Of a stretch of DNA of 64,000 bases, positions 55,334-64,000 are shown one piece after another (position 1 is the stretch's first letter; each line of letters starts with the position of its first letter). The translations under genes were made by a program, and so were the position numbers. This DNA is from Candidatus Scalindua japonica (lineage in GTDB: Bacteria > Planctomycetota > Brocadiia > Brocadiales > Scalinduaceae). The notes beneath the pieces are model-generated. The model did no database searches, was not told the origin of the DNA, and saw nothing but the letters and a program-made list of their open reading frames with translations. The stretch covers positions 1 to 64,000 of the forward strand of contig NZ_BAOS01000015.1 in the NCBI RefSeq assembly GCF_002443295.1, given 5' to 3'.

Positions 55334-56323
55334 TTACCACTTAATTATAGACGAACTCCATGTTAAACCCCCTCCAAAAGCAACCAGAATCGCCGTACTT
55401 CCCGGTTTTAACACCCCCCCCTTCTCTATCTCATCCATTGCTATAGGAATAGAAGCAGAAGATGTATTGCCATAACGGTCGATATTAATGTATGCTTTTT
55501 CCTTTGGAAGTTTAAGCTTTTCCATAGCGGCTTCAATTATTCTAATATTGCTTTGATGTGGAATAATCATATCAAAGTCTTCTACCCGCATGTTATTTTC
55601 AGTAGCAGCCCTGGTGATTACATCAACCATGTTAATAATGGCTTGCTTAAATACCTCTTTACCTCTCAGCTTAATATAATGTGAACGCGAATCTACTGTC
55701 TCATGGGACGCAGGTAACCTGGAACCACCTGCCGGAAGCATCAACAACTCTGCCTGACTGCCATCCGAACCCAAATATGTCGTAATTATCTCTCTTCTGC
55801 CATTACCTTGTTGGACGACTACCGCACCAGCTCCATCACCAAAAAGAATACATGTTGACCTGTCAGTATAGTCGGTAATCTTCGACATGCATTCAGTCCC
55901 AACAACCAATACTGTTTTCATGGCTCCGGATGCAACAAAACTTCTCGCTACAGATAATGCATACACAAATCCCGCACAAGCTGCCAATAAATCGAAAGCA
56001 CCTGCATTCCGTGCACCTAACTTCTCCTGTATATAACAGGAAGTAGAAGGGAATAAACAGTCGGGTGTGATAGTGGATGCAATTATTAGATCTACTTCAG
56101 TGGGTAAGACATTTGCATCATCCAGCGCACGTAAAGACGCTTCAACCGCAAGATCCGAAGCAGCAACTCCATTTTCTACAATACGCCTTTCCTTTATCCC
56201 CGTACGCTTGGTGATCCATTCATCCGTTGTATCAAGCATCTTCGACAGATCGTCGTTGGTGAGTACTTTTTCGGGTAAAAAAGACCCTACCCCTGTAATT
56301 GATGCCTTGTATTCATTATCCAT
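55334..56323 (-). CDS. fabH: 3-Oxoacyl-ACP synthase III
   Basis: 329 residues. Catalytic Cys in LLAACAGFVYALSVA, His in IPHQSNIRI and Asn in RYGNTSSASIPIA. TDEWITKRTGIKERRI is the family N-terminal segment. It starts fatty-acid synthesis by condensing acetyl-CoA (or a branched primer) with malonyl-ACP. It is preceded by plsX (35 bp) and followed by a 187-bp gap before acpP, which could hold an extra promoter for acpP-fabF. Confidence 0.95.
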   Translation of the reverse strand: MDNEYKASITGVGSFLPEKVLTNDDLSKMLDTTDEWITKRTGIKERRIVENGVAASDLAVEASLRALDDANVLPTEVDLIIASTITPDCLFPSTSCYIQEKLGARNAGAFDLLAACAGFVYALSVARSFVASGAMKTVLVVGTECMSKITDYTDRSTCILFGDGAGAVVVQQGNGRREIITTYLGSDGSQAELLMLPAGGSRLPASHETVDSRSHYIKLRGKEVFKQAIINMVDVITRAATENNMRVEDFDMIIPHQSNIRIIEAAMEKLKLPKEKAYINIDRYGNTSSASIPIAMDEIEKGGVLKPGSTAILVAFGGGLTWSSSIIKW

Positions 56324-56357
56324 TAATTATCCTAATAAATTAGGAAATTGGGTTTAT

Positions 56358-57377
56358 TTATATAGCAGTCACAAGAGACGAATTTGCAATCTCAAGTTCT
56401 GTATTAATATGTTTATTTACTTCGTACTTACCAAACTGTATAGCTTCTCTTATTGCATTCTGGATTGTTTTGGAATCCGACCTTCCATGAGAAATAATGC
56501 AGATACCATCGATCCCAAGTAATGGAACACCACCATATTCGGTATAATCCATTTTACTGTACAGATGTTCGCGAACAGGTTTGCACAGCCAGGCCCCCAG
56601 TCTTGTCCAGACACTCTTCTTTGCCTCCAATGCAAATGCAGCCAACATACTTATCGAGAGCCCTTCTGCAAATTTCAACAGAACATTACCAACAAAACCT
56701 TCACAAACAACTATATCAAACTTGCCATCAAAGACATCACGTCCTTCCGCGTTTCCAACAAAGTTCAGCGAAGTATTTGAAAGAAGTGAAAAAGTCTCTT
56801 TTACCAACTCGTTACCCTTCGCGTCCTCTTCTCCGATATTTAAAAGCCCTACTCTCGGTTTCTCAATATTCAACACATATTTACAAAAGACAGATGCCAT
56901 AACTCCGTATTGCATCAAATGTGAAGGCTTGCATTGTATATTCGCACCGGCATCAATTACCATACACGCACCATGAAAAGTCGGTATCGACACAGCTATC
57001 CCCGGACGTTTAACATGCTCCAACGTACGAAGAAACAAGGATGCCGCAGCTACAGACGCACCTGTGTTACCTGCGCTCACTACCGCATCTGCCGCTTTTT
57101 CAGCTACCAACTTTACACTTTTGGTTATTGATGAATCTGCTTTTTTACGCACGGCTACAGTTGCAGACTCGTTCATGCCTACTACTTGTGACGCATGCAC
57201 AACTGAAATATTATCAACAGTAGTAGCACCACATGCAACCAATTCACTTTTAATTCTATCCTGATCACCTACTAATATCATTTCGTGATCGGTATAGAAG
57301 CGTGCAGCAGCCACTGCCCCTTTTATGATCTCAACCGGAGCCGCATCACCACCCATTGCATCAACCGCAATACGCAT
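56358..57377 (-). CDS. plsX: Phosphate acyltransferase PlsX
   Basis: About 339 residues from the ATG at 57377 (MRIAVDAMGGDAAP), which is the family start; the open frame continues 17 codons into rpmF. Other segments: SAGNTGASVAAASLFLRTL, VIDAGANIQCKPSHLMQYGVM, VGLLNIGEEDAKGN and FDIVVCEGFVGNVLLKFAEG. It makes acyl-phosphate from acyl-ACP for phosphatidic acid synthesis. It lies 2 bp after rpmF, the common bacterial arrangement. Confidence 0.94.
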   Translation of the reverse strand: MRIAVDAMGGDAAPVEIIKGAVAAARFYTDHEMILVGDQDRIKSELVACGATTVDNISVVHASQVVGMNESATVAVRKKADSSITKSVKLVAEKAADAVVSAGNTGASVAAASLFLRTLEHVKRPGIAVSIPTFHGACMVIDAGANIQCKPSHLMQYGVMASVFCKYVLNIEKPRVGLLNIGEEDAKGNELVKETFSLLSNTSLNFVGNAEGRDVFDGKFDIVVCEGFVGNVLLKFAEGLSISMLAAFALEAKKSVWTRLGAWLCKPVREHLYSKMDYTEYGGVPLLGIDGICIISHGRSDSKTIQNAIREAIQFGKYEVNKHINTELEIANSSLVTAI

Positions 57378-57379
57378 AT

Positions 57380-57610
57380 CTACGCTCTCTCTACAGCAAT
57401 AACTTGTTGGCCACGATAATAACCACAATTATGACAAACCGTATGTGGTCTTTTTATTTGTTTACAATGAGGACAAATATACTTCTTTGACCTACTACCT
57501 GATGTACTCCTCGCAAACTCAGAGCGTGGAACGTTTGGCGGTTTCAACGCATCATGTGCACGTCTCTTACCTGACCTGGAACTGGATTGCCTTCTTTTTG
57601 GAACTGCCAT
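57380..57610 (-). CDS. rpmF: Ribosomal protein L32
   Basis: 76 residues. The N-terminal MAVPKRRQSSSRSGKRRAHD and the zinc ribbon CPHCKQIKRPHTVCHNC are typical of bacterial L32 of the four-cysteine type. Located between alaS and plsX as in many bacteria. Confidence 0.96.
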   Translation of the reverse strand: MAVPKRRQSSSRSGKRRAHDALKPPNVPRSEFARSTSGSRSKKYICPHCKQIKRPHTVCHNCGYYRGQQVIAVERA

Positions 57611-57854
57611 ATTATGTAACTCTCATCTTAAAATCTAAAATAAATAAGGGAAGAATGAGAAAGAAAGGGAAAAGTATAAGGTATTATCTTTACTACCAAG
57701 CCTCCCATTACTTTCTTGTTCTTCCCTTATTCCACCTATCCCCTTTAAATTTATAAACTTATAAAGGGTGTCAGCCGGATTAATAATTTTCTTATTTTAT
57801 ATTTGCACCTTACCTTTGTCAAGCAAAAACATCATTGGTAAATTCGACAGAAAA

Positions 57855-60509
57855 TCATGAATCATAATCTATCTCTTTTTGTAGTATTTTTAACCCTAAG
57901 TCAATGGCTTCATAGATCTTATCAGGAAGTTGACCACCGGCCTGCGCCATATCAGGGCGACCTCCACCACCTCCTCCAACAATTTTTGCAATATCCCCTG
58001 CAATATTGCCGGCATGAAGCCCTTTTTTTACTAAATCACTACTTAATGAAACAATTAATGTCACCCTGCCATTCCCTACAGCTCCCAATATTATTGCAAC
58101 AGACCCCAGGCTCTTTTTCAATGAATCAACAGTTTTCCTCAAATCGTCTGCATCTGCTCCTTTTACCACTTCTGCCACAACTTTAACCCCTGAAATATCT
58201 TTAGCTTTAGAAATAAAGTCAGAAGATTTTTTTTGCATACCATCTTTTTTTGCCTTCTGTACATCTTTTCTAAGTTCCTTTAATTGGCGTATTAAATCTT
58301 CAGCACGTTGAACCACCATGTTTTCCTGCGTATCAAGCAGCCCGCATAAACTATCCAACATTTGCTCCTTTCGCCTTGTCCATGCGATAGCTTCATGCCC
58401 AGTAGCAGCCTCAATCCTGCGTATACCTGCAGCTATTGACGTTTCGCTGATAATTTTAAATATCCCAATCTCTCCTGTATTCTTTACATGGATGCCCCCG
58501 CAAAGTTCCTGGCTGTAATCCCCAATACTTACAACCCTTACGTTCGTACCATATTTCTCACCAAACAGTGCCGTAGCGCCAGCTTTCCTTGCCTGGTCTA
58601 ATGCCATTTGATCTGTAGTGACAGTAGCATTTTCCATAACCCTTTCATTCATCAGCTCTTCTATTCTTGCGATTTCATCTTTTTTTACACCCTCAAAATG
58701 GTGGAAGTCAAAACGAAGCCTCTCCGGTGATACGAAAGATCCTGATTGCTCTGCATGCTGCCCTAAAACACGTCTTAAAATTGAGTGAAGCATGTGTGTT
58801 GCTGAATGATTTCGCTTAATAGCGCCTCTTCGTTCAGTATCAACAACCGAAGAAACATTTTCATCTTGACGAATACAGCCTTCTACAACCTTTCCAATAT
58901 GCACTATGATATCATTTGATTTCTTAGTATCTGTGATCTCAACATTTGCACTCTTTGTACGGATTACACCGGTGTCACCGATCTGACCTCCTGCTTCTGC
59001 GTAAAATGGAGTCTGGTCCAGCACAACATGCACATTCTGCCCTGCTTTTGCCGAATCAACCAGTTGCTCGTTAATTATCAGACCAATTACCCTTCCTTCA
59101 ACCTCACTCTGTTCATAACCCAGAAAAATTGACTCTTTCGTTGTCTCCTTTAATGTACTTAACGGCCCCTCATCAAATATACTTCCCGTCATTTGCGACG
59201 ACACCTTTGCTCGTTCGCGCTGCATCTGCATCTTTTTCTCGAAGCCGTCTTCATCAACGGAGAGGTTGTTTTCCTCTAAAATTGATTTTGTCATCTCAAA
59301 CGGAAAACCAAATGTATCATACAATTGGAAAGCATCCTGACCCGACAAGTTCTTCTCTCCACTATCACGAAGATCTTCCATAAGCTCATCCAGCCTCTTA
59401 TTCCCCATAAACAGGGTTTCATGGAACCGTTCCTCTTCGTTCTTTATAATCCTGGCAATGTTTTCCCTGCGTTGCTTTATTTCAGGATACTGCTCAAACA
59501 TTACGTCGGCAATAGCTGGAACAAGTTTATAGAGAAAGCACTCCTCTTTTCCCAATTTCAACCCATCACGAACGGCCCTTCTCAAAAGCCTTCTTTGGAC
59601 ATAACCTCTTCCTTCATTACCGGGCAATACTCCATCAGAAATACAGAAAATAACTGCCCTTACGTGGTCGGCTATGCGATTCATCAGTTTACCTTTTTCT
59701 GCCTGGCTATCATATTTAACCTCAGTGATCTCAGAAATGTTTTGAATTATCGGTTTAAATATATCTATCTCAAAGTTTGTGCTGACACCCTGGATAACAC
59801 TGGCCATTCTCTCCAGCCCCATACCAGTATCTACATTCTTATTTGGTAACGGGCTAAGCGCCCCCCCTTCTCTTCTATCAAATTGTGTAAAGACAAGATT
59901 CCACACCTCAACAAAACGTTCACAATCACAATCCGGAGCACACTCTTTTCTTCCGCACCCAACACCATCTCCCCGATCATAAAAGATTTCCGAGCAAGGA
60001 CCGCAAGGACCGTTAGGTCCCTCTGAAGGAGCGCTTGCCGGCCAGAAATTTTCCTTCTCTCCAAACCGGTATATCCTCTCTTCAGGAATGCCAATCCTGT
60101 TTTGCCAGATCTCATATGACTCTTCGTCATCAAGAAAAACACTGACAGATAATCTCTCTTTCGGCAGCTTCATTTCATAAAGCATAAATTCCCACGCCAT
60201 CTCAATTGCCTCTGTTTTAAAATAATCTCCAAAAGAAAAATTACCCAGCATTTCAAAGAAAGTGTGATGCATTGGGGTCCTGCCTACATTCTCTATATCA
60301 CCGGTCCGGATGCACTTCTGGCATGTAGTAGCCTTCTTGGCATCCAGCGTTCCTTTACCAAGAAACATATCCTTAAACTGGTTCATCCCGGCACCTGTAA
60401 ATAAAAGAGTCGGATCATCTTTCGGAACAAGCGAATCACTTGGAAAAACAGAATGCCCTTTTTTCTCAAAAAAACTTATATATTTTTTTCTAATTTCATC
60501 TGTTTTCAT
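57855..60509 (-). CDS. alaS: Alanyl-tRNA synthetase
   Basis: 884 residues, normal length. Class II catalytic domain (MHHTFFEMLGNFSFGDYF; GRGYVQRRLLRRAVRDG), editing domain with HSATHMLH and CGGIHVKNTGEIG zinc-site residues, and the C-terminal DHHA1 domain with its Gly-rich GGGGGGRPDMAQAGG loop. Charges tRNA-Ala and edits Ser/Gly mischarging. A Cys-rich insertion (CGPCSEIFYDRGDGVGCGRKECAPDCDCER) in the catalytic domain is of the kind seen in many bacterial AlaRS. It heads the minus-strand core series. Confidence 0.96.
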   Translation of the reverse strand: MKTDEIRKKYISFFEKKGHSVFPSDSLVPKDDPTLLFTGAGMNQFKDMFLGKGTLDAKKATTCQKCIRTGDIENVGRTPMHHTFFEMLGNFSFGDYFKTEAIEMAWEFMLYEMKLPKERLSVSVFLDDEESYEIWQNRIGIPEERIYRFGEKENFWPASAPSEGPNGPCGPCSEIFYDRGDGVGCGRKECAPDCDCERFVEVWNLVFTQFDRREGGALSPLPNKNVDTGMGLERMASVIQGVSTNFEIDIFKPIIQNISEITEVKYDSQAEKGKLMNRIADHVRAVIFCISDGVLPGNEGRGYVQRRLLRRAVRDGLKLGKEECFLYKLVPAIADVMFEQYPEIKQRRENIARIIKNEEERFHETLFMGNKRLDELMEDLRDSGEKNLSGQDAFQLYDTFGFPFEMTKSILEENNLSVDEDGFEKKMQMQRERAKVSSQMTGSIFDEGPLSTLKETTKESIFLGYEQSEVEGRVIGLIINEQLVDSAKAGQNVHVVLDQTPFYAEAGGQIGDTGVIRTKSANVEITDTKKSNDIIVHIGKVVEGCIRQDENVSSVVDTERRGAIKRNHSATHMLHSILRRVLGQHAEQSGSFVSPERLRFDFHHFEGVKKDEIARIEELMNERVMENATVTTDQMALDQARKAGATALFGEKYGTNVRVVSIGDYSQELCGGIHVKNTGEIGIFKIISETSIAAGIRRIEAATGHEAIAWTRRKEQMLDSLCGLLDTQENMVVQRAEDLIRQLKELRKDVQKAKKDGMQKKSSDFISKAKDISGVKVVAEVVKGADADDLRKTVDSLKKSLGSVAIILGAVGNGRVTLIVSLSSDLVKKGLHAGNIAGDIAKIVGGGGGGRPDMAQAGGQLPDKIYEAIDLGLKILQKEIDYDS

Positions 60510-60938
60510 AATATAGTTTTGATATTCTACCTATGAGGATAATCAAATCAAGGTAAATATCTATCTCCAAGACAGGACAGTATTTATCAAATTGTCAGGT
60601 TATAGATACATGGCGCCTCACATCTCCATTCCTGCCATTTCTTAAGATGCGCCCCCTTTTTAACCGTTAAGGAATGAGACGGTAAAAACTTTCTTTAGAA
60701 TACAAATATGCAACACTTTTTTATTGTTTTCGGAATTTTGCGTTGATAGATTTCTGCTTTTTTATAGTAAAATAAAGATAAATTTCTCAAATTTATCCAG
60801 TAAAGATTGTTTTGCTGTGGTACTGAACCCTCTCTTACCAAAAAGAATCTTTAGGATTGCGTCTTTGATCTAATTTTACAAAACATGGACGTACCTCTCC
60901 CACAGATAACGTTGTTTTCAGCTTCAAAATTGTTACGA
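60510..60938. other. Intergenic region between alaS and the transposase
   Basis: About 430 bp. It holds the alaS upstream region and, at 60623-60683, an imperfect palindrome (CATTCCTGCC...GTTAAGGAATG) related to the 13-bp border-repeat family around the DGR. The left end of the insertion sequence must lie here, but I could not define its terminal inverted repeat. Confidence 0.4.
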
Positions 60939-62333
60939 CTAAATGATTATTGGTACGGGTTTTTGACTTCGTTGCCATAATATATCAAATTGTAAATTAT
61001 CCATCACTGCCCGCGTTACTTTAAGGATTAATTGCCTGCCAGTGCCTATTATCTTTGCAGCAAAATCCAATGCCTTTCTCCTCACCGTCGTCGCATAGCT
61101 GCCTATGGGCAATACCCCTTCCAATACGTCTTCTTTAAATGCTTCAAACAAAAAGAATGATATCAGCATACAATAATATACTACACTATTGGGTACAAAT
61201 CTCTTAAATGGTAATTCTTCAAATCCAAAATCCTTTAACCCTCTATGCGGTAATTCATCTGCTCCTCTCATATGATGGCTCTCTATAATTGTTTCTGTAT
61301 GCAACAATCTTCTCTCTTCCTCCTGAGTACTACAGTTGGCTAACACCTTTGGATTAACTCCTATATTCGTGAGAATTACATTATCTGGCCGCGCAAAGTC
61401 CAATAACCTTTGTTCTCCATCATGACTCAATCTGGTGTATATTGCACGATAAAACCTCTCCCACGAATCACATCTATAACCAAACTCCAAATACTTCCAC
61501 TCTTGATTCCTATTGCTGTAGACATCCCATTGGTCCTCTAACTGGACACCTACATACTCCTTTACTCCCTTATACATCTTGCCAGTACAGATAAATCCTA
61601 CTCCAAGATTGTCACATGCTTGTAATATTTTCTCATCAAAAAAACCACTATCAAGCCTGACTATTATCGTGACTGTCTCACTATATTCCTCACGGATTAC
61701 CCGCACAAGGTCTCTCATCATATTCACCACGGTATTACCATAGTTGCTGTGTTTCTTTCCACCTCGGAAGACCGCATCCACTATCTTACCATTCCAAATT
61801 GCTTGTAAAGGTTGGAAACCTTTTACTTTTTTATAGGTGGGCTGTACTCCATAGCGCTTCTGTGCTTCATCGTTGTCCATAACCATTGTATCTAATGTTA
61901 AGTCTATGGCCTCAGGGTTTTCTCGCCTTAACCTCCAAATAAACATCTTTCGTAATATCTTCCGAAATGGGCCTCCACATACCCATGAAAACGATTTATA
62001 AAACCGTTTTATCTGATGTGACGACACCATCTCTGTCTGAGAATTCTCTATTACTGATGCATAGCCCTCATCTGCTCTTAATTGATCAAATGAATTTAGG
62101 TGGCGACTCGTCCCATCATAAAACCAACAAAATATCTGTTTGAATATATTCCACACCGGAAGACCTTTGCCGCTTTTTCTGATATCTCCAAAAAACTCTT
62201 CTAATAACGGGTATATTTCTACACTACTTAAATATTTAACAAATAAAGACATGCCTCCTCTGCCGGTTAATGTGTCATTTGTTACTCCGATTTTGTTAAT
62301 CTTGCACTTGCTTTTAAATACATTTTTCTTCAT
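60939..62333 (-). CDS. IS1380-like DDE transposase
   Basis: 464 residues, intact. Putative catalytic residues: Asp in DLTLDTMVMDND (~147-153), Asp in IVRLDSGFFDEKIL (~250) and Glu in HTETIIESHHMRGADELPHRG (~375). GVQPTYKKVKGFQPLQAIW and FRGGKKHSNYGNTVVNMMRDL match the IS1380 family layout. Transposes its element by cut-and-paste; whether it is active here cannot be told. The ends and target duplication were not found by eye, so the IS limits are undefined. Confidence 0.8.
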   Translation of the reverse strand: MKKNVFKSKCKINKIGVTNDTLTGRGGMSLFVKYLSSVEIYPLLEEFFGDIRKSGKGLPVWNIFKQIFCWFYDGTSRHLNSFDQLRADEGYASVIENSQTEMVSSHQIKRFYKSFSWVCGGPFRKILRKMFIWRLRRENPEAIDLTLDTMVMDNDEAQKRYGVQPTYKKVKGFQPLQAIWNGKIVDAVFRGGKKHSNYGNTVVNMMRDLVRVIREEYSETVTIIVRLDSGFFDEKILQACDNLGVGFICTGKMYKGVKEYVGVQLEDQWDVYSNRNQEWKYLEFGYRCDSWERFYRAIYTRLSHDGEQRLLDFARPDNVILTNIGVNPKVLANCSTQEEERRLLHTETIIESHHMRGADELPHRGLKDFGFEELPFKRFVPNSVVYYCMLISFFLFEAFKEDVLEGVLPIGSYATTVRRKALDFAAKIIGTGRQLILKVTRAVMDNLQFDILWQRSQKPVPIII

Positions 62334-62467
62334 AATACTCTCCTCACTTAATGGGTGATGGATTTTGTTTTCTTGAAAATGTATTATAACAAATTACTAT
62401 TGCCTTTTAAGTGGGTTTTAAGTCTTTTTAGCAAATACAAATCGCTCAGCTTAGGTATAAGTAACTA

Positions 62468-62501
62468 GATGTAGCAAGAAGTAAAAACTTTTTGCTACAT
62501 C
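62468..62501. terminator. Perfect 10-bp hairpin, probable terminator
   Basis: GATGTAGCAA (62468-62477) and TTGCTACATC (62492-62501) pair perfectly, followed by a T-rich run on the plus strand (TTTTCTT). Confidence 0.6.
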
Positions 62502-62514
62502 TTTTCTTACCGAA

Positions 62515-62643
62515 TCAAGTTTCTGAATCAAACCATTTATCATGAAATTCATTTAACTCCATCTCTGGTGATAGGTTTAAATATATTTGAGTTGTGCTTA
62601 GATGATCGTGTCCGAGTATCTTCATCAAAGAGGGGAGGGGGTG
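62515..62643 (-). pseudogene. Tyrosine recombinase C-terminal relic A
   Basis: Encodes LPSLMKILGHDHLSTTQIYLNLSPEME and an ending FHDKWFDSET, the last ~40 residues of a tyrosine recombinase including the conserved His (LGH) and the nucleophile Tyr (QIY). A stop lies just upstream in frame. The family is different from the intact recombinase at 63.3 kb. Confidence 0.8.
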
Positions 62644-62660
62644 TTAGAGAAAAAGAAAAT

Positions 62661-62702
62661 TATCCATTGTGGTCTTGTATGACTAGTGTCCTAAAAAATT
62701 TA
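62661..62702 (-). pseudogene. Tyrosine recombinase relic B (copy of the 63.3-kb gene)
   Basis: Translates as FLGH-stop-SYKTTMD, matching FLGHQSYKTTMD of the recombinase at 63288-63878, with CAG changed to TAG. The DNA match (62661-62702 versus 63350-63390) is a direct repeat flanking hicBA. Confidence 0.8.
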
Positions 62703-62775
62703 GAGGAGGAAGTCTTAAAAGTAGACAATGGGCAACAATGATGTTACACTTACTTAGTTATAAAATATTAAATTT

Positions 62776-63048
62776 ATGAAATCATTTTCATTTTTAAGAA
62801 AAAAAATGGGTAATCATTCTTATACCGTAATTTTTGAACCTCTTGGAGAGGGTGGTTATGAAGTTATCATTCCTGCCATTCCAACAATTGTTACTTATGG
62901 CCGTACTCTAAAGGAAGCAAAAGAGATGGCTACAGATGCTATCAAGTGCCATCTTGAAGGACTAACAAAAGATGGTGAGCCAATTCCAAAAGATATAGAT
63001 ACAGAACCAGTAACTGAAAAGCTTGAAATAAGCCTTGCGGGAGTGTGA
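62776..63048 (+). CDS. hicB: HicB-family antitoxin
   Basis: 90 residues. The partial RNase-H-like HicB fold is visible: YTVIFEPLGEGGYEVIIPAIPTIVTYGRTLKEAKEMATDAIKCHLEGL. No DNA-binding C-terminal domain is obvious. It neutralises the HicA mRNA interferase encoded next and overlapping by 4 bp. The order hicB-hicA is the reverse of the E. coli arrangement. Confidence 0.88.
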   Translation: MKSFSFLRKKMGNHSYTVIFEPLGEGGYEVIIPAIPTIVTYGRTLKEAKEMATDAIKCHLEGLTKDGEPIPKDIDTEPVTEKLEISLAGV

Positions 63049-63278
63049 AAAAAGAATTACCTATCATAAAGCCTAAAAAAGTAATTAAGGCTATACTAAA
63101 AGCTAATTTTTACATTCACCACCAAACAGGTTCTCATGTCCAGCTTAGGCATATAATTAAAACCAACCTCCGAGTTACAATTCCAAGGCATGATAGATTT
63201 GATATGCCTCGTCATGTGCTAAAGAGTATTCTAAGACAAGCAGAGCTTTCTGTTGATGAGTTCTTGGAATTGCTGTAA
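63045..63278 (+). CDS. hicA: HicA-family mRNA interferase toxin
   Basis: 77 residues from a GTG that overlaps the hicB stop (GTGA). The dsRBD-like HicA fold and catalytic His lie in FYIHHQTGSHVQLRH; ITIP-like VTIPRHDRFDMPRHVLKSILRQAELSVDEFLEL closes it. Translation-independent mRNA cleavage is the family activity. Confidence 0.88.
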   Translation: MKKELPIIKPKKVIKAILKANFYIHHQTGSHVQLRHIIKTNLRVTIPRHDRFDMPRHVLKSILRQAELSVDEFLELL

Positions 63279-63287
63279 CATACACTA

Positions 63288-63878
63288 TCAGTTGTTTAAT
63301 TTCCTTTCTGCGATTTCCTGCATTTCGTCAATTCCGATAGTTCCGTACATATCCATTGTAGTTTTGTATGACTGGTGTCCTAAAAAGTTTTGAATCCACT
63401 CTGCGGTAAATCCTTTTGATTTTAAAAACCTTGCTATGGAGTGCCGGAAGATATGCGGGTTTATATTTTTGCGTTTTGGTTGCGGTGGTTTGATTCCTGC
63501 TTTTTCTCCAACATCAGCAACAATATAATTTAGCGCTCGATTGGAAAGCGGTTTGTTGTGGGTTGATAAAAATACCGCTCCGCTTTTACGATCTCCTATA
63601 AGATGTTTTATATCGCTCACGAATTCATCATCTACGATAGGCACTATTCGTATCTTTCCTCCTTTGCCTTGCCGTACTGTTACACGCTGTACTGTTACAC
63701 GCTTGCGTTCGTAGTCGATGTCCCGAACATCCAACTCAACTAATTCACTACGGCGAAGCCCCAGCCAGTAAAGCGTTTTTATAATACACCTGTCCCTGAA
63801 GTTTGGAGCTGCCACAATTAGTTTTTTTATTTCGGCGGGTTTTAAATGATATGCCGATGCTTTCATTTGTTCTTTCAT
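63288..63878 (-). CDS. Short tyrosine recombinase (catalytic domain only)
   Basis: 196 residues. The catalytic residues are all visible: Arg in LGLRRSELVEL, His-x-x-Arg in HIFRHSIARF, His in FLGHQSYKTT and Tyr in MDMYGT. The N-terminal SAM-like core-binding domain (~100 residues in XerC/D) is missing; the start MKEQMKASAYHLKPAEIKKL looks genuine. Converges with hicA 9 bp away. May be an integrase of a small element carrying hicBA. Confidence 0.85.
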   Translation of the reverse strand: MKEQMKASAYHLKPAEIKKLIVAAPNFRDRCIIKTLYWLGLRRSELVELDVRDIDYERKRVTVQRVTVRQGKGGKIRIVPIVDDEFVSDIKHLIGDRKSGAVFLSTHNKPLSNRALNYIVADVGEKAGIKPPQPKRKNINPHIFRHSIARFLKSKGFTAEWIQNFLGHQSYKTTMDMYGTIGIDEMQEIAERKLNN

Positions 63879-63945
63879 AGCAACTTCACATTTAGTTTTT
63901 TTTGTGAAATATATTTCACTTTTTATATCATAGGGTATTAAAAAA

Positions 63946-63962
63946 GCCCTGTCAAGCAGGGC
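63946..63962 (-). terminator. Rho-independent terminator (minus strand)
   Basis: GCCCTG (63946-63951) and CAGGGC (63957-63962), with a run of six A on the plus strand (63940-63945) that reads as U6 on the minus strand. It would end a minus-strand gene lying right of the window. Confidence 0.8.
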
Positions 63963-64000
63963 GTTACTTCACACTTCTACATAAATGTGAAGTAGGTTTT

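Larger units (their letters stand above)
62334..62775. other. Relic-rich gap between transposase and hicB
   Basis: About 440 bp holding the transposase upstream region, a hairpin (62468-62501), and two tyrosine-recombinase fragments described separately. No intact gene. Confidence 0.6.

Noticed and set aside
60800-62460. Complete IS1380 element with terminal inverted repeats
   Set aside because: I could not match inverted ends or a target duplication by eye, so only the transposase gene is called.

Overview
The window looks like a bacterial chromosome of moderate to low GC. Large composite signalling proteins, NACHT proteins ending in formylglycine-generating-enzyme (FGE)-like domains, a divergent pseudopilin secretion locus and many intergenic palindromes would suit a planctomycete, perhaps of the anammox lineage. 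That placement is inference; there is no rRNA, and I found no tRNA.

Layout. 1-2.8 kb: the end of a repeat-rich surface protein (frameshifted at its C-terminus), a GspC-like protein and a repeat lipoprotein. 3.1-13.8 kb: a minus-strand type II secretion/pseudopilin operon (two GspE-type ATPases, GspF, two GspG-like, GspH, GspI, GspJ, and a GspK fused to a lamin-tail domain). No secretin, GspL or GspM is seen. 14.3-22.9 kb: a pilin-FecR fusion with a His-rich tail, a frameshifted CHASE2-GAF-HD-GYP gene, a sigma-54 activator, CheR, a broken CheB and a REC-REC-GGDEF protein, so cyclic-di-GMP genes lie beside the secretion genes. 23-34 kb: cysS, a rhodanese relic, an acyl-activating enzyme, an OmpH-like protein, a Yip1 protein, a large unrecognised protein, clpX, an HlyD-type adaptor and a FetB-like permease.

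34-44 kb holds the most interesting system: a diversity-generating retroelement (DGR). In minus-strand order it contains NACHT target 2 (with variable repeat VR2), an HRDC protein, Avd, a DGR-type reverse transcriptase, the template repeat (TR), and NACHT target 1 (with VR1). The TR differs from VR2 at 11 positions, all TR adenines, and from VR1 at 15 positions, 14 of them TR adenines. Both targets are STAND/NLR-like proteins with a NACHT ATPase followed by an FGE/C-type-lectin-like domain whose last ~40 residues are the diversified surface. Target 1 also has an N-terminal metallophosphoesterase. The two target loci share a post-VR 22-bp box and a hairpin 124-129 bp past the VR; the TR lacks both. 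My reading is a retroelement-diversified recognition or conflict system.

44-51 kb: pncB, then a plus-strand operon for aminoethylphosphonate head groups (split phosphonopyruvate decarboxylase, PhnW-like transaminase, PntC-like cytidylyltransferase, CDP-alcohol phosphotransferase) ending in a SagB-type oxidoreductase. 51-60.5 kb: a hemerythrin-like protein, nadB, and the minus-strand core series alaS, rpmF, plsX, fabH, acpP, fabF. 60.9-64 kb: an IS1380-like transposase, two tyrosine-recombinase relics, a hicBA toxin-antitoxin pair and a short tyrosine recombinase. The DGR block and the right end are the accessory parts; most of the rest is core or lineage-specific machinery.
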